From Bacteroidia bacterium (GTDB taxonomy: Bacteria; Bacteroidota; Bacteroidia; JABEUT01): a stretch of 8,582 nucleotides of DNA. The notes below the pieces were generated by a model. That model saw only the letters and a program-made list of their open reading frames with translations, was not told where the DNA came from and made no database searches. Of the stretch, positions 1 to 5,881 are shown piece by piece. Numbering within the stretch: the stretch's first letter is position 1; every line of letters starts with the position of its first letter. The translations under genes were made by a program, and so were the position numbers. The stretch covers positions 1 to 8,582 of the forward strand of contig JABEUT010000194.1 of NCBI GenBank assembly GCA_013044305.1, written 5' to 3'.

Positions 1-289
1 CTGCAATTAAATTACCTCCATAACCAGTCAGTGCGTAAACCTGTGCATAATTATGTAAAGAATGTATTCCTGTACCAAGCGCCGACCATGCAGAACCGTT
101 CCATTGTGCAATGTCATTGGCGGGTTTACCCCCGGCGCTGTCAAACCATCCGCCTGCATATAAATTACCGCTATATACATATAGCGAATACACTTGCCAA
201 TTCGTTCCCTTACCAACTCCCGACCATTGGGCTTGGAGAGTGATGAACGAAAAGTTAAGAGCGAAGAGTAATAAGAGGAGTTTTTTCAT
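1..289 (-). CDS. Secreted beta-propeller-like repeat protein, N-terminal part only
   Basis: This frame starts at ATG 289-287 and stays open to the left edge of the window, giving 96 residues and no stop. Residues 1-20 form a clear signal peptide: Met-Lys-Lys, then a Leu/Phe-rich stretch, ending Leu-Gln-Ala just before Gln21-Trp22. A repeat unit follows at about residues 31-80, with NLYAGGWFD (42-50), SAGG (51-54), IAQWNGSAWSALGTG (60-74). A second unit begins at 84 (VYALTGYGGNLIA). This pattern of about 50 residues with W-N-G-S-x-W is common in Bacteroidota extracellular proteins, which often end in a type IX secretion sorting domain. The C-terminus is outside the window, so that last point cannot be seen. 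No enzymatic motif is visible, and a structural or surface role is inference. A good promoter lies 46 bp upstream of the start. The reading frame and signal peptide are near certain, the function unknown. Confidence 0.85.
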   Translation of the reverse strand, partial: MKKLLLLLFALNFSFITLQAQWSGVGKGTNWQVYSLYVYSGNLYAGGWFDSAGGKPANDIAQWNGSAWSALGTGIHSLHNYAQVYALTGYGGNLIA

Positions 290-334
290 AAGATGTTTGG
301 TTTGAAAACGTTCACCCTGACGGATACGGTAGAA

Positions 335-366
335 CAAATATATATAAAATAGCGGGATTCAGCAAA
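335..366 (-). promoter_or_regulatory. Bacteroidota-type promoter for the secreted repeat protein
   Basis: On the minus strand a -33 box TTTG (363-366) is followed after exactly 20 bp by a -7 box TATATTTG (335-342). This fits the Bacteroidota primary sigma consensus TTTG-N19-21-TAnnTTTG. Transcription would begin near 328, giving a leader of about 40 nt. It is the best promoter match in the window and sits immediately after the upstream terminator, so this gene is a separate transcription unit. Confidence 0.75.
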
Positions 367-367
367 T

Positions 368-400
368 AAAAAGCCCCAACCGCATGGGTTGGGGCTTTTT
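368..400 (-). terminator. Rho-independent terminator after the Bax inhibitor-1 gene
   Basis: A perfect 9-bp GC-rich stem, GCCCCAACC (373-381) with GGTTGGGGC (387-395), encloses a 5-nt loop. A-runs (368-372) and T-runs (396-402) flank it, so it can act in both directions. Read on the minus strand it ends in a T-rich tail and lies about 21 bp past the stop codon of the membrane protein gene. Confidence 0.92.
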
Positions 401-423
401 TTAAAGATGCAGAAAGCAGTTTG

Positions 424-1179
424 TTAGTTTTTTCTGCCGCCGAATATCCTTAACAGGGCCAGGAAAAGGTTAATAAAATCAAGGTACAGGGTAAGGGCTC
501 CCAATATCGAAAGCTTGCCGGCCGAGGCGTCGCCGCTTTGCACATTCACTTGTCCGCCTATGTTCTTCAGTTTCTGAACATCGTAAGCGGTTAAGCCGGT
601 GAACACTGCTACGCAAATAAAGCTTATCACATAATCAAAGGTGGCGCTGTGCATAAAGAAATTAACCACAGAGGCTATAATTACGCCGATAAGCAGCATC
701 ATCATCAGCGAGCCGAAGCGGGTAAGGTCGGTATGTGTTGTGTAGCCGAGCAGCGCCATGGTGCCGAAGAGGCCGGCCGTAATGAAAAACACCATGTAAA
801 TAGATGCCGCGGCATAGGCGAGGAAGATAAAACTCAAACTCATTCCCATTAATGCCGAAAAGACAAGAAAGGTGAGTACCATGGCCGGATAGGACAGGCG
901 GTTGATGCCGAAGCTCATAAGCAGCACCAGAGCAAAAGGAGCGAACATTACTACATATCCGAGCATGCTCATGCCGCCGCTAAGCGGATTGTAAAGCGCG
1001 CCGATAAGGCTTGGTGTGGCCGCAAAATAATAGGCTAATAGTCCTGTGGTTGCCAGCCCGAGGAACATCCAGCTGAACACGCGGGATAAAAAAGTTTTGG
1101 CCGTTGAAACGCTCTCCACATTCTGCACCTCAATAGGGTCTTGGTATTGCTGGTATTGGTTGAAATTATGGGTGTCCAT
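424..1179 (-). CDS. Bax inhibitor-1/YccA family integral membrane protein
   Basis: A 251-residue protein of the BI-1 (TMBIM, UPF0005) family. It has a polar, Gln-rich N-terminal tail (residues 1-28) and about seven hydrophobic segments, near 31-53, 73-92, 97-118, 122-145, 156-176, 183-199 and 225-246. The family signature is at the C-terminal end: TGLTAYDVQKLKN (194-206), then YLDFINLFLALLRIFGGRK (232-250). Asp200 and Asp234 probably correspond to the two buried aspartates that form the pH and calcium sensor in Bacillus YetJ. A soluble loop of about 20 residues (207-224) separates the last two segments. Bacterial members are proposed calcium-leak channels or modulators of membrane proteases; the exact role here is unknown. 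The ATG has no Shine-Dalgarno sequence. Its own promoter and terminator make it monocistronic. Length and C-terminus are usual for Bacteroidota homologues. Confidence 0.95.
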   Translation of the reverse strand: MDTHNFNQYQQYQDPIEVQNVESVSTAKTFLSRVFSWMFLGLATTGLLAYYFAATPSLIGALYNPLSGGMSMLGYVVMFAPFALVLLMSFGINRLSYPAMVLTFLVFSALMGMSLSFIFLAYAAASIYMVFFITAGLFGTMALLGYTTHTDLTRFGSLMMMLLIGVIIASVVNFFMHSATFDYVISFICVAVFTGLTAYDVQKLKNIGGQVNVQSGDASAGKLSILGALTLYLDFINLFLALLRIFGGRKN

Positions 1180-1223
1180 ATTTGATTAGTTTTTGGTTGA
1201 TTCGGGTTATGGTCTGCAGGGTG

Positions 1224-1231
1224 CAAAGATA
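1224..1231 (-). promoter_or_regulatory. -7 promoter box for the Bax inhibitor-1 gene
   Basis: The minus strand reads TATCTTTG followed by CAC, a classic Bacteroidota -7 box. It lies 44 bp upstream of the ATG, predicting a leader of about 37 nt. No TTG is visible at the expected -33 distance, so the upstream element is weak or absent. Confidence 0.6.
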
Positions 1232-1323
1232 CTTATTTTATTGCCATTGTCATGTTAAAAAATGTTTTGACGCAGACGTGCAGGCGTGCCGGATAAATAA
1301 GGCGCTGTGTCTCGAAAATTACC

Positions 1324-1830
1324 TTAAATCCCTGCCGTTCTTTTACCCAATTCTATGATTTCCATGTCTTTAATATTTTCGCCCTCTATAGTAAAGCGGA
1401 GCATGGTGCGTACCTTATGAAAGCCGTAAGTACCCGCGGCGCCGGGGTTGAGATGAAGTATGCCGAGGTTCTTGTCATAAATGATCTTCAGGATATGCGA
1501 ATGGCCGCAAATAAAAATATCGGGCTTTTCCTGTTTCAGCATCTCCAGCACGGCAGGATTATATCGCGGCGGATAGCCGCCTATGTGGGTCATCAGCACG
1601 TTTTTCCCTTCGCAGCGAAAGCGCTGGTTCAGGGGGCAGAGCGCCCTTACGCCGGCCCCGTCTATGTTGCCAAATACAGCCTTCAGGGGTTTCATGCCGC
1701 CTAGCCTGCTTACAATATCTGCGGAGCCTATATCGCCTGCATGCCATATCTCGTCTGCAGGGTTAATGTAACGCAGCATGGCCTCGTCGAGGCAGCCGTG
1801 GGTATCCGACAAAAGAAGAATTTTACGCAC
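1324..1830 (-). CDS. YfcE/MJ0936-family metallophosphoesterase
   Basis: A 168-residue calcineurin-like phosphoesterase (Metallophos_2 type). The metal-binding set is complete: SDTHG (Asp9, His11), GDIGS (Asp33), GNID (Asn55), THIGG (His82) and GHSH (His110, His112), followed by LNPGAAG (127-133). The family hydrolyses phosphodiester or phosphomonoester bonds with two divalent metals, often Mn2+; the natural substrate is generally unknown. There is no signal peptide, so it is cytoplasmic. The start is GTG at 1830-1828: it puts SDTHG at residues 8-12 as usual, and the next codons upstream run into the stop of the ABC transporter gene in the same frame. That gene ends 15 bp upstream, so the two are almost certainly co-transcribed. 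Length is normal for the short YfcE-like class. No terminator was found after its stop. Confidence 0.93.
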   Translation of the reverse strand: MRKILLLSDTHGCLDEAMLRYINPADEIWHAGDIGSADIVSRLGGMKPLKAVFGNIDGAGVRALCPLNQRFRCEGKNVLMTHIGGYPPRYNPAVLEMLKQEKPDIFICGHSHILKIIYDKNLGILHLNPGAAGTYGFHKVRTMLRFTIEGENIKDMEIIELGKRTAGI

Positions 1831-1845
1831 CTGTCCGGTTTTCTT

Positions 1846-3627
1846 TTAGCTGTGCACTTCCTCCGTAAGCTGCATTTGGTACATGGCGTAGTATATGCCC
1901 TTTTTAGCAATCAGCTCTTCATGCGTTCCGTATTCGGCCACCTTTCCCTTGTCGAGGGCTAAAATTTTATCACACATTTTTACGGTGGATATGCGGTGGC
2001 TGATGATGATGCTGGTGCGTCCGCGCATCTGATTTTTAAGGTTCATCAATATCTCCTGCTCGGTTTTGGTATCCACTGCCGAAATGCAATCATCAAAAAT
2101 AAGAATACGCGGCTCCTTGAGTATGGCACGTGCAATGGAAACCCTCTGCTTCTGCCCTCCGGAGAGGGTAATGCCGCGTTCGCCTACCATAGTTTCGAAC
2201 CCGTTCGGAAAATCCATTATGTTGTCGTAAATGGCTGCATCGCGGGCTGCCTTTTCAACCGTTGCCTTCAGCGCCCCGCCCTTGCCCCCGTTTCCCGACA
2301 CCGAAAAAGCTATGTTGCCGCTAATGGTATCGGAGAATAGAAACACCTCCTGTGGTACGTATCCTATACTGTCGCGCAAGGTGCCGAGGGGCATCTGGCG
2401 TATGTCGCGCCCGTCAATCTTCACCGAACCCGAAGCGGGATCGTACAGGCGGCATATAAGCTGCGCCAAGGTAGTTTTTCCGCTGCCCGTTCTGCCTATC
2501 ACCCCCAGCGATTTATTCTCGGCTATGCCGAAGCTTACCTTGTGCAGGGCTTCGGTCCCCGAATCGGGGTACACGAATGTTACGTCGGAGAATTCCACGC
2601 TGCCTTTTATGGCAGGGGCCAGTCCTTCCTTCACCATCGACTTGATAGACGGTTCCGTTTGCAGAAATTCGTTTATGCGCGTTTGCGAGGCGGCAGCCCT
2701 TTGCACCAGGGAGGTTATCCATCCCAGACTGGCAATAGGCATGGTAAGGTTGGTAACATATATCGTGAATTCCGCAATGTTGCCAAGGGTTATACGCCCC
2801 GCCATCACATCCTTTCCGCCGGCATATATCACCAATACGGTGCTTAAGCCCACCAGCAGGGTGAGAAACGGCATAAAAAGAGCGTCCACTTTTACGAGCG
2901 ACATATTTTTGTTCTTGTACTCGTTGCACTCCTTTTCAAACTCGCCGGAAAGCTGCGGCTCCAGCCGGTACGACTTTACCACCCTTATTCCCGAAAACGA
3001 TTCCTGTGTTTTATCAAACAGCGTGGATAGCTGCTGCTGCACCACAGTTCCCTTTTTATTTATGATGCTGCTTATGTAATAGATGGCAAAGTAAAGGAGC
3101 GTCATGGGCGAAAGCACATAAAGGGTGAGTTTTGCGTTCACCTCCAGCATAATAACAAGGGTAATGGTGATAAGGGTAACTGTGTTCACCGAATACATAA
3201 GGGCCGGCCCCACATACATGCGCACCCTGCTCACATCCTCACTGATGCGGTTCATCAGGTCGCCGGTGTTGTGGTTTTTATAAAAGGCCAGATCAAGTTT
3301 TTCGTAATGTTCAAATACCTCGTTCTTCAGGTCGTACTCTATAAGCCTCGAGGTTACAATAATGGTTTGGCGGGTAAGGAACAGGAATACCCCGCTCACC
3401 ACCGACATGCCGAGCAGCACCAGTATATACCACACCAAACGGTTTGCGGCAAACGGTACCGCTTCGGGGTGATGCTGAACGGTGTACTGGGCATAATCCA
3501 GGGCCTTGCGTATATAGGGCGTGGAGTAAACCTTGAACCAACCCGAAAGGGCTACGAACACAAAACCGGCTATAAGCCTGAAGCGGTACTTGAAAAAATA
3601 TTTATTTAAATGGAGCAGCGATTTCAT
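1846..3627 (-). CDS. ABC exporter half-transporter, fused membrane and ATPase domains
   Basis: A 593-residue type I (B-family) ABC exporter half. The membrane domain (about 1-320) has six hydrophobic segments, near 16-36, 65-85, 139-160, 166-186, 248-268 and 282-305. The ATPase domain (about 340-590) is complete: A-loop Tyr353, Walker A GRTGSGKTT (378-386), Q-loop Gln426, signature LSGGQ (488-492), Walker B ILIFD (508-512), D-loop SAVD (516-519) and switch His544. The residue after Walker B is Asp513 rather than the usual Glu; the DDCISAVD stretch resembles YheI/BmrC-type subunits, which pair with a second half. A Gly-rich stretch (about 444-451) sits between the Q-loop region and the signature. 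The substrate cannot be told; a lipid or multidrug exporter is possible. A promoter lies upstream at 3739-3768 and the phosphoesterase gene follows. The start at ATG 3627 fits the family; no Shine-Dalgarno is seen. Confidence 0.95.
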   Translation of the reverse strand: MKSLLHLNKYFFKYRFRLIAGFVFVALSGWFKVYSTPYIRKALDYAQYTVQHHPEAVPFAANRLVWYILVLLGMSVVSGVFLFLTRQTIIVTSRLIEYDLKNEVFEHYEKLDLAFYKNHNTGDLMNRISEDVSRVRMYVGPALMYSVNTVTLITITLVIMLEVNAKLTLYVLSPMTLLYFAIYYISSIINKKGTVVQQQLSTLFDKTQESFSGIRVVKSYRLEPQLSGEFEKECNEYKNKNMSLVKVDALFMPFLTLLVGLSTVLVIYAGGKDVMAGRITLGNIAEFTIYVTNLTMPIASLGWITSLVQRAAASQTRINEFLQTEPSIKSMVKEGLAPAIKGSVEFSDVTFVYPDSGTEALHKVSFGIAENKSLGVIGRTGSGKTTLAQLICRLYDPASGSVKIDGRDIRQMPLGTLRDSIGYVPQEVFLFSDTISGNIAFSVSGNGGKGGALKATVEKAARDAAIYDNIMDFPNGFETMVGERGITLSGGQKQRVSIARAILKEPRILIFDDCISAVDTKTEQEILMNLKNQMRGRTSIIISHRISTVKMCDKILALDKGKVAEYGTHEELIAKKGIYYAMYQMQLTEEVHS

Positions 3628-3700
3628 TCAGTAAGGTATATCGTGGTTATGCGGAAGCTTTCAAATTGCAGTTTATTCCTTATGGCAACCCTTTATCGTC

Positions 3701-3708
3701 TATCTTTG
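3701..3708 (+). promoter_or_regulatory. -7 promoter box for nusB
   Basis: The plus strand reads TATCTTTG followed by CACC, matching TAnnTTTG. Transcription would begin near 3715, giving a nusB leader of about 95 nt. No convincing -33 box is seen. It faces the promoter of the ABC exporter on the other strand. Confidence 0.55.
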
Positions 3709-3738
3709 CACCGTAACAGGAAAAACTACAGACAGGCG

Positions 3739-3768
3739 CAAAGTTAATCATTCGTTCATTCACACCAA
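3739..3768 (-). promoter_or_regulatory. Promoter for the ABC exporter-phosphoesterase operon
   Basis: On the minus strand TTG (3766-3768) precedes TAACTTTG (3739-3746) by 19 bp, which agrees with the Bacteroidota -33/-7 arrangement. Predicted start of transcription is near 3732, about 105 nt before the ATG. Transcripts from this promoter and the nusB promoter would overlap at their 5' ends by some 15-20 nt. Confidence 0.55.
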
Positions 3769-3809
3769 CGCGGATAAACCGCCCGCGGCAATAGATATAA
3801 ACCAAGACT

Positions 3810-4751
3810 ATGCTCAACAGGAGGTATATACGTATAAAAGTATTGCAGGCGCTTTACTCTTTTTATTACGACGAGGCAAAGGATATGGCGCTGAAGGAAA
3901 AAGATTTGATTAAGAGCATTGATAACATTTACAGCCTGTATGTGTACCTGATGGTGCTGCTGAAAGAGATACGCCGGCAGGCGGAACGGATCATAGAGGA
4001 GAGAAAAAAGAAACACCTTCCTTCGGCAGATGACCTGAACCCCAACCTCAAATTTGTATCCAACACCATATTCAGGATGCTGGCAGATTCGAAACAGCTT
4101 ACTGCCGAAGTAAAAAAACGCAGCATCAGCTGGCAGGAGGACGATTCTCCCATAATAAAAGAACTCTTCAGAAACATTTCTGGCTCCGCCGAATACGCCG
4201 CCTATATGAACGAACCGGAGGTTTCCTTTGAAGCCGACAGGCAGTTCATGAGCAGGATTTACAAAAAATTCATGTCGGAGAACGAATCGCTGAAACACCA
4301 CCTCTTTGAAAAAAACATACACTGGGCGGGCGATTATGTTCTGGCTAACCTGTCGGTGGTTAAGACCATAGAGGGGGCCGACGAAAAGGGCGGGCTGCAG
4401 CTTATGCCTGTTTTCAAGGAGGACGACGACAAGGACTTTATGCTCGACCTGTACCGCAAAACCATTATGAGCGATACGGACAACATTAAGCTCATAAGCC
4501 ACAAAATGAGCAATTGGGAACCCGACCGCCTTGCCTCCATCGACTTTCTGCTCCTGAAAATGGCTATAACCGAGCTGATGAACTTTCCTGCCATACCGGT
4601 AAAGGTAACCCTGAACGAATATATCGAAATATCGAAGCTGTACAGCTCACCCAAAAGCAACAGCTTCATAAACGGCATACTCGACGCCATCGTGCAGGAT
4701 CTGAATAAAAAGAAAAAAATCCTGAAAACAGGGCGCGGGCTGCTGGAATAG
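3810..4751 (+). CDS. nusB: Transcription antitermination factor NusB (long Bacteroidota form)
   Basis: A 313-residue NusB. With NusE (S10) this factor binds the boxA RNA of rRNA leaders and prevents premature termination. The N-terminal helix is typical: RRYIRIKVLQALYSFYY (4-20), whose arginines are the family's RNA-contacting region. The C-terminal half of the fold is at about 236-301: DRLASIDFLLLKMAITEL (239-256), PVKVTLNEYIEISKLYSS (263-280) and SFINGILDAIVQ (285-296). Between them lies a charged, mostly helical stretch of about 160-180 residues that the roughly 140-residue E. coli NusB lacks; long NusB proteins are usual in Bacteroidota. The tail is very basic (KKKKILKTGRG, 300-310). The ATG has no Shine-Dalgarno. 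It is the only rightward gene in the window, has its own promoter, and converges on mltG with a 13-bp gap. Identity is firm; the role of the insertion is unknown. Confidence 0.95.
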   Translation: MLNRRYIRIKVLQALYSFYYDEAKDMALKEKDLIKSIDNIYSLYVYLMVLLKEIRRQAERIIEERKKKHLPSADDLNPNLKFVSNTIFRMLADSKQLTAEVKKRSISWQEDDSPIIKELFRNISGSAEYAAYMNEPEVSFEADRQFMSRIYKKFMSENESLKHHLFEKNIHWAGDYVLANLSVVKTIEGADEKGGLQLMPVFKEDDDKDFMLDLYRKTIMSDTDNIKLISHKMSNWEPDRLASIDFLLLKMAITELMNFPAIPVKVTLNEYIEISKLYSSPKSNSFINGILDAIVQDLNKKKKILKTGRGLLE

Positions 4752-4758
4752 CTCCAGC
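4742..4758. other. Small hairpin between convergent nusB and mltG
   Basis: GCTGGA (4742-4747) can pair with TCCAGC (4753-4758) around a 5-nt loop that contains most of the nusB stop codon. It lies between two converging genes and could weakly terminate in both directions, but no T-run follows on either side, so a terminator role is only a possibility. Confidence 0.35.
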
Positions 4759-4764
4759 TGCGGC

Positions 4765-5841
4765 CTACCTCACCACACCTCTTTTATTCAGCGCCTTCTG
4801 GTATCTGGCTGCATATTGCTCCTGCTCATTCAGGGTGGCGGAAAAGTGGTGTCTTCCTGAAAAATCGGTCTCGGCGCACATATAGATGTAATTGTTTTTC
4901 TCGTAGTTGAGCACCGCATCGAGCGATGATACCGAAGGCATGTCTATTGGGCCCGGAGGCAGACCTGTATGCAGGTAAGTGTTGTAGGGCGAAGCTATTT
5001 CCTTATCGCCGTTCAGCACCCGCATAATGGAAAAATCGCCCCTTGCATAAATCAGCGTAGGGTCGCTTTGCAGGGGCATACCGCGTTTCAGGCGGTTGAT
5101 GTAAAGCCCCGCTATAATGGCCTTTTCACCGTTGTACTGTGATTGTTCCGCCTGTACGATGGAGGCAAGTATGGTTACCTGCAAGGGGGTGAGAGGTATA
5201 GCGGCAGCCTTCTTACGCCTTTCCGGTGTCCAGAAGGCTTCGTAATTGTTGTGCATCAATTGAAGAAACTGTTCGGGGGTGTCGGTCCATAATATAGGAT
5301 AGGTGCCGGGCAAAAACATGGCCAGTACATTCTCGGAAGTAAACCCGTACTTTTTCAGGTTGTCGTTATCCAGGCTTCGGGCAAGATGGGCGGAGTCAGC
5401 TTCAATTTTAAGGGCGAGTATGTCGAGCAGCTCCTTTTTTGTCCTTATGTTGAACAGGCTGATGGTTTCCGGTTCCTGCTTTCCGCTCAACAGCAGGTTT
5501 ACAAGCTGCGCGTTGCTGGTATGGTTCATTACGCGGTAGCGCCCCGGCTTCACATGGCTGCCATATCCTTTTATCCGCGCTATCATGTCGAAGGCATCGG
5601 GCGAGCTAATGATGCCCTTGTCCTTCAGCATCTCCTTCACCTGTTCAAAATTCCAGCCTGTATGAATGTAGATAAGCCTCGATTTTTCGGCAAACCTGAT
5701 AGACGGATAATAAAAGGCGCGGTAAAATACGTAGCAGGCAATGCCGGCAAGCAGCGCCAATATAAGCAGCGAAGCCTTTACCTTGTTTTTGAACGAACCT
5801 TTTGGCATTTCACGATTATCAAATCCGGCGTCGCCGGGCAT
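4765..5841 (-). CDS. mltG: Endolytic transglycosylase MltG (YceG family)
   Basis: A 358-residue inner-membrane lytic transglycosylase that cuts nascent peptidoglycan strands and so sets their length. A short basic cytoplasmic N-terminus is followed by one membrane segment (about 22-42). A LysM-like region lies near 50-125 (Thr-Gly-Trp-Asn-Phe repeat start, KPGRYRV at 98-104). The catalytic domain shows LASIVQAEQ (225-233; Glu232 aligns with the conserved catalytic Glu), YINRLKRGMPLQSDPT (247-262), SPYNTY (284-289), GLPPGPI (293-299) and a final HHFSATLNEQ (331-340). E. coli has Glu-Lys-Glu where this protein has Gln-Ala-Glu; the second Glu, the conserved one, is kept. I chose ATG 5841; GTG 5847 would add two residues, and ATG 5808 is also possible and leaves a compact basic tail before the membrane segment. 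It follows pnp by about 40 bp with no visible promoter, suggesting co-transcription. Confidence 0.94.
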   Translation of the reverse strand: MPGDAGFDNREMPKGSFKNKVKASLLILALLAGIACYVFYRAFYYPSIRFAEKSRLIYIHTGWNFEQVKEMLKDKGIISSPDAFDMIARIKGYGSHVKPGRYRVMNHTSNAQLVNLLLSGKQEPETISLFNIRTKKELLDILALKIEADSAHLARSLDNDNLKKYGFTSENVLAMFLPGTYPILWTDTPEQFLQLMHNNYEAFWTPERRKKAAAIPLTPLQVTILASIVQAEQSQYNGEKAIIAGLYINRLKRGMPLQSDPTLIYARGDFSIMRVLNGDKEIASPYNTYLHTGLPPGPIDMPSVSSLDAVLNYEKNNYIYMCAETDFSGRHHFSATLNEQEQYAARYQKALNKRGVVR

Positions 5842-5881
5842 CACCACCTTTGCGGATAGTGAAACACAGCGGTACAGTCTT

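Noticed and set aside
28..243. Short open frames on both strands at the left edge
   Set aside because: They overlap the signal-peptide repeat protein in other frames and carry no motif.
1232..1323. Possible terminator after the phosphoesterase gene
   Set aside because: The GC-rich part (about 1271-1292) contains partial direct repeats (GCAG-CGTGC) but no stem longer than three or four pairs next to a T-run.
2231..3079. Long 282-codon plus-strand open frame inside the ABC exporter gene
   Set aside because: It lies antisense to a gene with complete ABC motifs, its translation shows no family motif, and it has no promoter or plausible start context.
3756..4502. 248-codon minus-strand open frame opposite nusB
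   Set aside because: nusB is well supported by motifs at both ends; the antisense frame has no recognisable domain.
5839..5851. AAAGGTGGTGA on the minus strand resembling a Shine-Dalgarno sequence before mltG
   Set aside because: It overlaps the chosen ATG itself, and the next in-frame ATG is about 30 nt downstream, too far for normal spacing. Other genes here lack Shine-Dalgarno sequences, so it was not used to set the start.
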